NCBI GenBank assembly: GCA_910589415.1
Contig: OU342636.1
Location: 5,376,437-5,440,436, forward strand
Reading direction: 5' to 3'
DNA from: Malachius bipustulatus
Taxonomy: Eukaryota > Arthropoda > Insecta > Coleoptera > Melyridae
DNA length: 64,000 nucleotides
Shown: one piece after another, positions 20,933-31,211 of the stretch
Position numbering within the stretch: position 1 is the first letter of the stretch
Layout: every line of letters starts with the position of its first letter
Position numbers and translations under genes: made by a program
The notes under the pieces: model-generated
Database searches by the model: none
What the model was told of the DNA's origin: nothing
What the model saw: only the letters and a program-made list of their open reading frames with translations

Positions 20933-22263
20933 CAAATACACTGAAATAAAAATTAAGTTTTGGCAAATTTCCGATGAAATAAATTTAACATGGTCGAGAA
21001 TTGGGCGAGCTGTCGATGCTCAAACGTCGTCCGGGCCGCGGTGCGAGTTTTTGCCAGTTAACAACAATAAATTAAATTTATTAGAAGCTGAATTTCGTAA
21101 ATTAAAGGAAAAAGGAAGCTCAAGAAAACACTGAGTATGAAAGTATAACGGTACCGAATTTCTATCCAGCTGGTGTCGGTAAGCAAGTAGATCGGGTATG
21201 TAAATGAGGAAGCATACTTTCGGCACGATTTATAAGTGAACAGGTTTGCTAAGGAAAAATTAAAGGGGGGTGAACAGCATACAAAATTGACTAAAATTAA
21301 AGTTTGCGTTGACTTTCGAAGTTGATGCACTGCAATAAAGTTTATCAGTCCCGGAGTGCCATATATTGTCATGTTAAGTAGAGTTGGGAGGAGATAAGTA
21401 AAAATTATTCCAAGATTATTCCTAAAAGTAAGCAGCTATTTTTAGCTAGTGAGTTGAGAGATGAGTGGATGAAAAGCATGACTAAAGTTGGTGAGCTCTC
21501 GAAATTACATATTTTGAATTCTATACATATAGAATGAAAGCAAAAGCATGAAGCATGAATAAAGCACGAATAAAGCATGAAATAAGCTGAAGTAGAATAA
21601 TTGAACCCAATCAGAATAAATTTGCGTCGATTCGGCGTAATTCAGGTATACTAATCTAATTCACCTAACCTAAATTGCGCGAATTTTACCTCGAATTTAC
21701 GTCACGAAGACCCACGTGAGAGTAGATATTACGTAAATTCGTCGAAATATTTAGGAAATATTGCTATTAAATTAAGCGAATTGGGTAAACATTTACATCC
21801 ACGTATCCTAAGTTTCATCAATTTTTTCGGAACCGAGGAGCGAAATAGGGGTGCTGGGTGGGTAAGAAGCTTGAAACAACCATTGCAAAGTAATAATAAG
21901 GTCACAACCAAGGCCTCTTTGACACTACGGTCGCGTTTCTATTTTTTCTTAACTTTCAGGGCAAGGAATATCTTCGAGATTAACAGTAACACGATTATTA
22001 TTTTGATATTTGCATTTGTTTTGCATTTGCAATCCAAAAAGCGTGACATCAATCCCTGTAGTCTGAATACGATATGAGAATGCGGATATAGTGCGGGTCC
22101 TGCTCTGTACGCTTCGAAGCGGTTGGTATTGTTGTCAAGTAGTTACTTCCGAAACCCGGCGTATTTATTCGCTATTCTCGCCAGGACCGGACTCTCAAAA
22201 CCTATTTTTCGTGCCGGTTTTTCTGGCTAACCATGCATTTGCAAAGCAAATGAATACCTTCCT
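20933..22263. other. No gene; contains a dispersed repeat at 21782-21880
   Basis: 21782-21880 (ATCCACGTATCCTAAGTTTC to GGTGCTGGGTGGGTAAGAAG) matches 38395-38480 in inverted orientation, so it is part of a dispersed repeat. A related GATACGTGGATGTAAATAA piece is at 23446-23465. The remainder has no supported frame. Confidence 0.45.
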
Positions 22264-23384
22264 GGGCCCTGTTTCATAAAACTCGTAGTATTTACTACAG
22301 TTAAGTACTATAGTAGCTCTAAATTTTTACCATAGTAAATAATCATGTTTTATAAATAAATTTTTACTGTAGTAGAATCAATCTGTTTTTCTACTACAGT
22401 ATTTTTTTTTTTTACTTTTGACCAAAGACGTATTCTGACGTGAGAATGGAGCATCCAACTTAATTAAGGTGCCATCAACGCCTCCACAAACTAGTGGAAT
22501 TCCGGCCATTCCATCCACATTTTCCGGCTATTTAACGTATTGACGAAAAATGGTATTATTTTATCTACAGGGTGATTCAGGTTTTATCTTAGAAACGATA
22601 GAGAATCGAAAAATAATATGAGTTTGCTTTAATGAACTATATTCGGGAAATGCTTTGTTAAGAAAATAAAGGGTGTAAAAGATTTAAGAAAAAAATAGTA
22701 TTTTTTAAATATAAAAAAATTGGTTGATTGAAATAATTTGAAATTTTGAACAGTAGTTGTGCTAATAATTGAAGTACATGATTTGATACTCCCAATGAAA
22801 AATTCTTCGGGAAATTGTATACACCCGTCCCCAACCAATGTAAAGCTACTTCTAGCTGTTGTCTTGGTGCAAATGATTTATTTCTTCGAGTTGGGTGTTC
22901 TAATTATTGTGGTTGAATATTTTTTAGTATTATGTTGAAGACTTGCGAACGTACCCTAAACCGCTCATTGTACTCGTGGGTAACTTATTCTTTGCCGAAA
23001 TCTCCTGTGCCTTCTATATTCAACCACTTTGTTTTCTGATTCACTTGAAGACATAATTATAATTGATTTAGTAACGGTATCTTGTTAAATAAGAAAATAG
23101 TAAACAGACTTCGGTTATAAAACATAAATGTGTCAACTAATTAATTACGATCCCATCAACTAGAGTAAAATAATTCTGGCTTTTACTAAAGTAATTTTAT
23201 ATCCTTTCTTTATATGAAACATAATCTTATTTACCTTAGTAAAAAGTAGTAGCAAATATATGACTACTACAGTAAAAATTTCTCTACTCTGGTAATTTTA
23301 TGAAACAAGTCATAGTAATTACTACGAAAACTTACTACCAATACAGTAGTAAATACTGTAGTAAATTTTTATGAAACAGGCCCC
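22264..23384 (-). mobile_element. PIF/Harbinger-type element with GCCCTGTTTCAT termini
   Basis: Ends: GCCCTGTTTCATAAA at 22266 and the complement of GGCCTGTTTCATAAA ending about 23382. CCTGG flanks both sides (22261-22265 and 23383-23387). Inside, TACTACAGTA/GTAGTAAATACT sub-repeats lie near both ends, and a broken Harbinger-like nuclease reads on the minus strand. Termini of the GGCCTGTTTCA type are familiar for this superfamily, although a 5-base duplication would be unusual and may be chance. Confidence 0.7.
22431..23040 (-). pseudogene. Harbinger (HARBI1-like) nuclease remnant
   Basis: Two blocks. The N-terminal block (about 23030-22735) reads VEYRRHRRFRQRISYPRVQ and then FAPRQQLEVALHWLGTGVY and SLGVSNHVLQLLAQLLF, matching the conserved arrangement of a basic stretch, RQQLL.ALRFLATG and GVS..TV in Harbinger nucleases. 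The second block (22550-22431) reads MAGIPLVCGGVDGTLIKLDA, equivalent to the IDGTHI motif with the first catalytic aspartate. The rest of the nuclease is missing and frames are broken. TACAGGGTGATTCA at 22566, the end of another transposon type, lies between the blocks. Confidence 0.78.
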
Positions 23385-23754
23385 TGGTGTTACTATAGGT
23401 ATGTCCTCCCCCCCTATAAGTATAGATACCATAATGAAACTTTAGGATACGTGGATGTAAATAATGACCGCGAATTGAATTATTATTAAGAAGTTAAGGC
23501 GATATTACTGAAATATGTAAATTCGACGTCCGTCTTAGGTAGAATCGACCTAATACTAAGTTAAAATAGGTAATATTAACCTAGTGCACTCGCGAGTGAG
23601 AGAGAGGCCAATAGTCACTGACAAAAGGCCGTGAATTTTAAATAGTTTGTCTTTTTTATAGTCTCTCACTTTCTATCCGATTGCGTCTGATGCACTCCTA
23701 AGTTCTGAACACGCTGTTGGCGCGGAAGGCGCAAGTTTTCTCTTCTTCAGTCAG
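23385..23754. other. No recognisable gene
   Basis: Spacer of about 370 bases between the Harbinger element and a LINE 3' end. No supported frame. Confidence 0.4.
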
Positions 23755-24960
23755 GCTTGTATTTTGTATTTGTATTTGTATATTGAGGGTGATCTAGTTA
23801 CTGCGACCTAAAAGATCTATTGTATCCCCTCTACTGTGCTTCGCCTGGTGTGGAATCCCTTTAGTGAAGCACCCTCTCCACGTCCGTTTCCTTGAGAAAT
23901 TTCAGGATTTTGAGAGGATCAAGGTCGGGTAAGTTCCCGGCCTCTAGCTGGTGGTGGCCCAGAACATTACTTCTTTTGAGTTCTAACGCATCGCAGTTGA
24001 GCAGTAGGTGACGTGGTGTCTCGTCTCCTTTCCCGCAGAATCTGCAGACGCCATTCTCTTCTATGCCTAACTTCCTCAGGTTTTCCTTGGGCTTACAATC
24101 TCCCGTTAGGAATCCCGTTAGTGTTCTGAGACGTTCCTTGCAGGTCGAAGATACTCTTCAACCTCTCTCGGTTAAAATTCCCGAGAAGTTCTTTGGCTTG
24201 TCTCAACCCTGAGAGGTTCCTCCAATGGGTTTCTCTCAGTTTTTCTTCTTCCTTTTGGAGTTCTGCCTTGAAGAAAGTATCTTCGAAGCCACAGAATGGT
24301 TCTGGTCCTATGGAGGGTGTCGATGCTCCTTTTCTTGCCAATGAGTGGGCACGTTCGTTTCCCTCGATTCCGGAATGGCCCGGTATCTCGGTGAGTAGCC
24401 CGAGGAGTTCGTCAACGACCAGACTCCACAGTAGGGGAGATAGCACTCCTGCTTGTGGGCATCCTTCAGTTGTGTTTATCTGGATGGTGTTCTTGCCCAC
24501 ATTGTTGTGTTGTCTACTCCTCTTTTTGCTAAGGCTTTCTTGACAGCATCGTGCTTTGTATCGTCGAATGCGCCTTCTATATCAAGGAAGGCGCAGATGG
24601 CGATTTCCTTGTACTCCAGAGTGTCCTGAATCTTTTCAGTCAGCTCGTACATCGCGGTCTCTGTCGACCTGCCCGCTCTCTACGCGTGCTGACTTGGGTG
24701 TAGAGGCACCCTGTTCAGTGTTTCTGTTCTTATATAGTTGTCGACAACTTTCTTCATTGTCTTCAATAGGAATGATGTAAGAGAGATGGATCTGAATGAC
24801 TTCGGAAGGGTGATGTCCTTTTTTCCCACTTTGGGAATAAATGTGACCCGTGCTCTTCTCCAGGCTTGTGGTATATAATTATCCACTGCTTCTGAAAATT
24901 CTAACCAGGTGTGGTATGAGATCATCCAGTCCTCTTTGCAGGAGAGCCGGAAATATGTTC
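23755..24960 (-). mobile_element. I/LOA-like LINE with RNase H domain (L3), deleted
   Basis: Minus-strand LINE with a 3' tail of TACAAATA-type repeats (plus strand TTGTATTTTGTATTTGTATT, 23758-23790). It is 5'-truncated in RT at about 24950 and has a large internal deletion. Confidence 0.8.
23861..24925 (-). pseudogene. LINE L3: RT fragment fused by deletion to RNase H and zinc knuckle
   Basis: Minus strand: AWRRARVTFIPKVGKKD and FRSISLTSFLLKTMKKVVD (RT fingers), then RSTETAMYELTEKIQ and AICAFLDIEGAFDDTKHDAV (motif A, first catalytic aspartate present), then GCPQAGVLSPLLWSLVVDEL joined directly to PGHSGIEGNERAHSLARKGA. The deletion removes the ADD active site and most of RNase H. In the remaining RNase H block the aspartate usual in NERAD is histidine. 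The tail has a CCHC-like knuckle, CRFCGKGDETPRHLLLNC, and stops at 23861. RNase H downstream of RT points to the I/LOA group. Confidence 0.83.
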
Positions 24961-25399
24961 AGTCAGGCTTCTACCCGCACAGCGTAAAATGAAGAATAAT
25001 GGTTAATATTTAATAGTTGGTTTGGAAATAATGAGTAGGGATGCGAATGTCCGAGTGTCAATTTACATGGCAATGAAATTTTCTCAGGAAATTTATGATA
25101 AAAGGTGGTAAATAATAACGCGCCCCATGAATTACTTAGGCAATTTAATAAAGTATGAAAAAGATTTGAAAAAGTATAATCAGGGTGCACCATATATCGC
25201 TATCTCGTAAACGACCCAGTATCTCTTATAAAAAAAATAAAAAATTCATATTTGAAAGGTGAAGTTTTATGCAGTTATTTTGCGTTGTTTTTGCTAAGTG
25301 AAACTTTAAGGACGAATTTAACTAAAATTCTTACTGTGAACTTGTGAAGGTAATATTTCTTCGTGATAAGACTAATGAACGTAATTGTTTGACTACGAA
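24961..25399. other. No recognisable feature
   Basis: AT-rich spacer without frames or shared repeats. Confidence 0.4.
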
Positions 25400-25935
25400 G
25401 TCAGAATAATTGTAAAAGAACGTAAGTCTGATTCGATCTCCTTTCATTACGTATTTTTTGGTATCGATGTACAAAATATCATTAAATATCAAACGCGATT
25501 GATCGATTTAACTAGCATAAGCATCCGACGCACTGAAAAGCTAGCGTCAGCTGCGTGAAGGAAATGAAATATCCATGTGCCCTACTTTACCGTAAACATG
25601 GCCGAGTGAGTTAATTGGTAATTTACTTGTGTTTGTGTTAGGTGCATTCTGGTGCTTTTATAACAAATAACAGGTGAGTTGATGTACCTACTCTCTAAGT
25701 GTCCTATTCCTAAGATGAGTAGAGTTAGGATAAGCAAAAAGAGTTAAGCAAGAACTTGATAAAGATTATAATTATTTAGTAGCCTGACTAAAGAATTATA
25801 GAAGTTAGTAAGCTCATCAAGAGATCTATTTAGAGTCAGAGGGAGAAATTGCATGATGAAGCACACATAAATCATGAATACGCATAGAGTTAAAATAGGT
25901 ACTGAAAGATAGAATCATAATAGGTACTTAAGAGA
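25400..25935 (+). repeat. Diverged, inverted relative of the LTR-like repeats at 60.9-63.9 kb
   Basis: ACGTAAGTCTGATTC to TTTGGTATCGATG matches the 82-base spacer between the two 1.43-kb repeats, and GGTGCATTCTGGTGC, AACAGGTGAGTTGATGTAC, AGAGTTAGGATAAGC and ATCATAATAGGTACTTA follow in the order of those repeats read on their minus strand. The similarity fades where the minisatellite begins at about 25935. Confidence 0.7.
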
Positions 25936-26197
25936 TGTAATGCCTGAGAGGAAGGGTGTTCTCGGTGCAGAGATGTAAGGCATGAGAAATGTAAGGCCTG
26001 ATAGGATGAAGGGTGTTCTCTGTGGACAGATGTAATGCCTGAGAGGAAGGGTGTTCTCGGTGGAGATATGTAATGTCTGAGAGGAAGGGTGTTCTCTGAG
26101 GAGATGTAATGCCAGAGAGAAGGAAGAGTGTTCTCTGTGGAGAGATGTAATGCCTGAAAGGAGGTAAGGTGTTCACTATGGAGAGATGTGATAAATT
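25936..26197 (+). repeat. Minisatellite, ~40-bp AGATGTAATGCCTGAGAGG units
   Basis: About seven imperfect units of AGATGTAATGCCTGAGAGGAAGGGTGTTCTCNGTGG, varying in length by indels. The open frame across it on the minus strand is a repeat artefact (LHLSTENTL-type peptides). Confidence 0.85.
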
Positions 26198-26504
26198 CAA
26201 AATGGCCAACATGTGACTGGAGGTTGTTTCTGAAATAAGTGATTCAATTAAATAAATAATTAGAGTGTCGTGTGTGAAAATAATTATAAGTAATTTATTG
26301 ATAAATAATAGCATCACTGAGTCTGGGATTACATTATAACTGGGTCTTGCTAGCAATAATAAAGGTTTTTCTTCAAGTGAATGAGAGTCGTCCTTTTATT
26401 AAATAAATAAATAAATAAACTCACTCATATCTGAGTAAGGGATAGCCATTTCTACCACAATTAACAATTAAAACTATCTTACGATAATGATTATTAGTTA
26501 AAAA
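26198..26504. other. Spacer inside the minisatellite, with (AAAT)n
   Basis: Non-repetitive AT-rich insert of about 300 bases that splits the minisatellite; contains (AAAT)n at about 26400. No gene seen. Confidence 0.5.
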
Positions 26505-26717
26505 AAAAGAACTGAGAGGAGTAAGAGTGTTCTCTGTGGAGAAATGTACTGCCTGAGAGGAGTAAGGGTGTTCTCTGTGGAGAGATGTAATGCCTGCAAG
26601 GAGGAAGGGTGTTATCTGAGGAAATATAATGCCTGAGAGGAAGGGTGTTCTATATGGAGAGATGTAATGCCTGAGAAGAAGAAGGGTGTTCTCTGTGGAG
26701 AGATATAATGCCAGAGA
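26505..26717 (+). repeat. Minisatellite, continuation of the ~40-bp units
   Basis: Five to six more units of the same ATGCCTGAGAGGAGNAAGGGTG motif as at 25936-26197. Confidence 0.85.
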
Positions 26718-26729
26718 GGAATGAAAAGT

Positions 26730-27010
26730 TGATAACGTCGAGCTGATATGAACGAGGTTTGGCTGCCATACTGGATGGGTAGCAGACGACTTCGAGCTGA
26801 GATGGATCGAGTTTGCTGCCAGGTTGGCTGAGAAGCAGACGACTTCGAGATGAGCTGGACCAAGTTTGCTCCCAGGTTGGATCGAAAGCAGACGACTTCG
26901 ATGGTGTGAACTAACTTTGGCTACCAGGTTCGATAGAGCTGGAATGGATTGGGTTTGCTTCTATGATAGATAGGAGGCTGCGACTTCGAGGGGGTGTCGT
27001 TCGATTTTGC
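26730..27010 (+). repeat. Second minisatellite, ~55-bp GCAGACGACTTCGAG units
   Basis: Four to five imperfect units built on GCAGACGACTTCGAG, TGGATCGAGTTTGCTGCCAGG. Distinct in sequence from the first minisatellite and immediately downstream of it. Confidence 0.8.
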
Positions 27011-27504
27011 TGCGAGGGTAGCTGCCAGCAGCCGAGTTTGAGCTCTGATGGATGTATGATGAATGGGAAGGGAAGTAGATGACTGAGTGAATCAGATGAG
27101 GTTGATATAACTAATTTAGTATTTGCTTTATAGCCATATTGAGAACCAGTCAGCGGGTTCAAATGCTGCACCCTAGAAGACCCTCGACCCTTGCTTTGTA
27201 GGATTAGAAGACGAATCCATGTCAGGATGAACGAGCTGGTAGGAGACGGTGGTAACCGTCTCAGGAAACTAGAATAATAACCATATGATGATCAAGGACA
27301 CAGCAGGAATGTTAATATGTAGATCATTGGGAGATTGCACAACTGGTGTAATGGTGTGAAGTACCGATGTGTTTATAATATAGACAAATATAGACATTGG
27401 AAATAGGAAGGGAGCTCTCATTTGATGTATAGCCGTGATCGAGTCAATTAATAAGTGTTATTAATATTCTTCGTGGTCATTATTATTATTGTAGAATTAT
27501 TAGA
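27011..27504. other. No recognisable gene
   Basis: Follows the second minisatellite; moderately GC-rich to 27260, then AT-rich. No shared repeat or domain seen. Confidence 0.4.
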
Positions 27505-28685
27505 TAGATAGATAGACAACTTTATTCCAAAACCATTGCAAGAATTACAAGTTTGAAACAAGTCAAATACAATAACAAAATATCTAAGCTAAATTACACT
27601 AAATAAGAACTGGCTCTGCCAGTCCAATTCCTTAAATAAACAATAAGTTCTAAGTTTTAAGCCACTGCCATAAACTCAGCCACAGAATAAGGTTCAAGAT
27701 TACATAAGTAATCAACCAGTTTTACCTTAAAACAACTTAATTTGCTCTCACCTTTCAGGCTATTAGGAAGGTGGTTGTAAAATCGTATACTAGAATAAAG
27801 AGGTCCCCTTTCAGTTGAAGTTAACCTGTGAGCAGGGTAATGTAACAACATTGGGAATCTCGTATCATGCCGATGATCAGGAACAAACGTGTTGAAATAA
27901 TGCGGATGCTTTCTGAGGAACATTACGCACTCGTATACGTAAAGTGGCTGTAGTAGAATATTGTTATTTCTAAAAGTTCCTCGACAGCTGTCACGAGGTT
28001 TTATCCAATGGATTATTCTGATCGCTCTCTTTTGGATTTTAAAGACCTCTACTATCCTTGATGACTGTCCCCAGAAAATTACACCATACCTCATCTCAGC
28101 AGGGAATGAAAGTTCCCAAAGTATGCTGTCCTAAGTACCTCGTAGCATGTATGGGTAGCAAGAATCCTCAATGCATAGCAACAAGAAGACAGTCTGTTGC
28201 ACAAATGACCTACATGAGCATACCAATTAACATTAGAGTCAATGTAAATCCCAAGCGTTTTACTGTTATCGGAAATGTTTATTGTAGCACGCTCCAACAA
28301 CAGCTTATCAGGAATGTCCTGTTGTGGGTAGTTCTGAATACAACACATTGTGTTTTACCCTGATTCAGAACCAACCCGTTCTCAAGAAACCACTCAGAAA
28401 TAAGAGAAAGCTGATAATCGCTGTTACCGATCAGGTCGCACAATAATGGACCCCTGACAAGTACGTTGGTATCATCAGCATAGTTTATAAGAGTACTATT
28501 AGTGTCCTTAATGGTTATAGGTAGATCATTTATAAAAATGATGAAAAGAAGTGGTCCAAGAATAATGCTGCCCTGTGGGACACCAAGAGTTACGTCCAAC
28601 TTACTAGAGTGCGCAGTTTTATTGCCATCACGCAGAAGTACACTCTGACATCGTCCACTAAGATATGATCTGAGCCATAAGTGTC
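27505..28685 (-). mobile_element. Non-LTR retrotransposon L4, 5'-truncated
   Basis: 3' end is a (TAGA)n tail (27500-27516) followed by CAACTTTATTCCAAAACC; the 5' end is truncated inside RT at about 28685. Confidence 0.8.
27657..28685 (-). pseudogene. LINE L4 reverse transcriptase, 3' half
   Basis: Minus strand: WLRSYLSGRCQSVLL, TLGVPQGSIILGPLLFIIFI (one extra isoleucine within the PQGS-LGPLLF motif), LINYADDTNVLVRG with the intact ADD active site, NGLVLNQGKTQCVVF, TLGIYIDSNVNWYAHV, then in shifted frames YGVIFWGQSSRIVEVFKIQK and the tail ending LEPYSVAEFMAVA at 27657. Two frame breaks, near 28290 and 28093. Jockey/CR1-like by motif order. Confidence 0.83.
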
Positions 28686-28744
28686 AAAAGTGCCAGCAAT
28701 ATTTATTATTGAACTAAATAAAAATGACATTCCTAATAAACAAA

Positions 28745-29022
28745 ATACACTAATAGCAATTTTTAAGTGAAGTTAGCATAGGAAAAGGGGAAAAAATTAA
28801 AAATTTTGTAAAATTTTGTTGTTTTGTTAAATTTAAAAATCCATTTCATGACAGGTTTTCAAACGAAACGAAATGAAATTTTCACAGTAAACCACTACTT
28901 ATGCTAATATTACTGACTATGGAAAATCACAGAAAGTCAATTTAAAAAGCGGTGAAAATATTCATAACTGAATCGAATAAAAATACACTATTTTTGCGAT
29001 TGATGCGCTAGAAGGTTTTTTT
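28745..29022 (+). repeat. Repeat family B, 3'-terminal fragment
   Basis: Matches the last part of family B (35570-35847 and 59215-59486): AAGTGAAGTTAGCATAGGAAAAG, CATTTCATGACAGGTTTTC, TTTAAAAAGCGGTGAAAAT and the terminal CGATTGATGCGCTAGAAGGT. Confidence 0.75.
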
Positions 29023-29555
29023 GTCTTAAAATGGCCACCGTAGTATAATGTCCTTAAAAATTCCTCACTCGGTCCATTTTTTTCAATGAATATTAGGAAA
29101 ATCAATATTACAATTTACAGAATATTTGATTCAGATTTTCGTATTACTTAAGATCACTATAGATATTTTCATTTTATTTATAGATTCATTTTAAAGTTTT
29201 CCATTAACGCTTGACCTATGGATCGTTCGAGAGGATAAATAAATTTATAGGCTGGTTGACACTGAACAAACCAACAACAGCTGAGCTGAACTATTTTTAT
29301 TATAACAGATACAGCCAATAAATAAATGTAGTACACGAGCCTTTGGTACGTGCTATGTTGTTTCAAAAAAAAAAAAAAAAATGTCGCGATCTGAACCGGC
29401 CGTGCTGTAAGTAGTCACATTGGAGATGAACAGGTTGGTGTTTATTTTTGATGTTTTAATAAAATTTATGTTTTCAACCCTTACTTTGTAGAATCTCTGC
29501 ATACTGATGGATGATAAATAAAACACTAATGTTTAAAAAAATTATTCTATACAGG
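29023..29555. other. No recognisable gene; A-run at 29367-29383
   Basis: AT-rich spacer with an A17 run. 29480-29555 matches 38690-38730 in inverted orientation (AAAACACTAATGTTT region), marking common repeat flanks. Confidence 0.4.
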
Positions 29556-30489
29556 GTGTCCCATCAGCTCATTCGCAGCGGTCTCTGTAGGCCAAACGAT
29601 GGATTTTTTCAATTTTTTTTTTGCAAATTCAAGTACCGGATCAAGTTATGTTTTTTTTTTTTTAATGGAATTAACCTATGTTATTGCATTTTTAGATTGT
29701 CTGAGAAGAAAAAAAATAATAATATTTTTTTTTTTTTTTTTTTGAGACTCGCGTAGCCTAGTGGTTCAGTCCGCTGCCTACCGAGCCTAAGGTCGCGAGT
29801 TCGGGACTCATCGGCTCGTGTTATTTTTCGGATGCATTTTCGAATGTATGTGAAAAATGTAGTATATTTAAATTATTATCTGGAGTTTTTGTGAATCCTG
29901 TGATAAGGAGGTGAATTATTTTTAATACGAATTTCGAGATCATTATATATTTACAACTGGGATAATAAAGTCATATTAATGGGGACTGCTGTTATACCTA
30001 TTTTATTTTCCTCTGGAACTAAAATTATAATTATTATTAGAATGTGTGTGTGCATTAATTAAGTAGATACACCACAAAAAATACAACAAGCGACCGAACG
30101 TTTAAATTTATAAAAGGCATACTTGAGGCTGGGTGAATGAGTAAGATGCTCGAAATCCCGTGTTACCGGAGTGGAGCGACTTTGTCTTACCTACATAGTT
30201 GACCGATGCTCCCTCCTTTTTGAAAAAAAAAAAAAAAAATTATTTTTTACAGTTGGTGTTTAAATTCAGAAGTTTGTGAGTTATAAAGAAGTGAAAATCG
30301 TAATTTTTGAAGTTCAAGGCGCTGTACATCGAAAACGGCTGAAGATAGAGAAAAACGGCTTACATGTCCCTATTTTAACTTTTCATGTCCTATTCTATGG
30401 TATAGAAACATTTGTACTTTCTTTGTTTTTTTTTTTATTTGGCGACGCGTGGAGAAATCTCAGATTTTTCAAATTTTTTATCACCCTGT
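29556..30489 (+). repeat. TACAGGGTG-type repeat, interrupted by a SINE
   Basis: Begins ACAGGGTGTCCCATCAGC. ACCTATGTTATTGCATTTTTAG to GTCTGAGAAGAAAAAA continues, after the SINE, as ACAGTTGGTGTTTAAATTC and TTTGTGAGTTATAAAGAAG. The uninterrupted equivalent is present in inverted orientation at about 55940-56062. Ends near TCACCCTGTATAA at 30481. Non-coding; the 118-codon frame at 30276 belongs to this repeat. Confidence 0.7.
29744..30239 (+). mobile_element. tRNA-derived SINE with poly(A) tail
   Basis: Starts GAGACTCGCGTAGCCTAGTG; TAGCCTAGTGG (about 29753-29763) fits the RNA polymerase III A box and GAGTTCGGGACTC (about 29797-29809) fits the B box, at normal tRNA spacing. A non-tRNA body follows to a run of about 17 A at 30223-30239. 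Comparison with the uninterrupted repeat near 56.0 kb shows that the whole block between GAGAAGAAAAAAAATAAT and TTATTTTTTACAG is inserted. Flanking T/A-rich duplication is likely but cannot be read exactly. Confidence 0.75.
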
Positions 30490-31211
30490 ATAAACATTCT
30501 ATCTACATCATCTATCAAAAAATCTACGCCTATCAAAAAATAATAGGCGAGAAATTTCGCATAGACATGTGTCGTTGGAGCTTTAGTTTTCGAGATATAT
30601 GCCCGAATTCACAAAGCGTTCTGACCCTGTAATAGCTCGCAAATAATTAAATAAATGAGACGGAGATATACAGTTTATTTGAATTAGAATGAGATGGAGA
30701 TAATTGATTACATAATTATTTGGTAATTATCGTTTGTAAATACGGGCAATAATAGGGTGTTAAAGTTCTTCGAAAAATTTAAATTTTTTTCAATATTTAC
30801 GAATTAGCTCATCAGAATAACTCGAAATTTTTGACAGCTGTTGTACTAATAATTGAAGTGCATAATTTGATACTCCCACTGAAAAAATCTTCAATCCAGT
30901 GGCAGAGATCTGGGTGTGTTCTTACCTTTTTTATTAAATAATTTCTACGCCACTGACTTTAATGTAAATTTGTTATTTTTGGTAGATACCCCGTTTTGTT
31001 TAGAGGAGAAAAGTCATTGTACGTTTTTGTCGTAGGACGCACTGTTTCCAAGATACTTCGCAATAATTAGGAACCCGTACGAGGTAAAATACATACAGGC
31101 TGCACCAGATATCCTTCTCTATATTGCTATATCTCCTAACGCTAACAGATACAGGGTCGGTTAAACAAGTCCAAAGAAGCGCAATTTTGCGGCCATCTCG
31201 AGCGTTTAAGT

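Noticed and set aside
25928..26356. 142-codon minus-strand frame with repeated LHLSTENTL-type peptide
   Set aside because: Pure minisatellite translation; unit lengths vary by numbers not divisible by three.
26400..26720. CRISPR-like spaced repeats
   Set aside because: Units are imperfect and contiguous with no unique spacers of constant length; eukaryotic minisatellite.
29744..29820. Functional tRNA gene
   Set aside because: A and B boxes are present but the acceptor and anticodon arms do not form; the block continues into a SINE body with poly(A).
30276..30632. 118-codon plus-strand frame
   Set aside because: Lies in repeat sequence whose other copies are not open, and spans the border of two repeat families.
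30805..30840. Another hammerhead core (CTGATGAGC on the minus strand)
   Set aside because: No GAAA at stem II distance that leaves a pairing stem II, and no GTC with a matching stem I.
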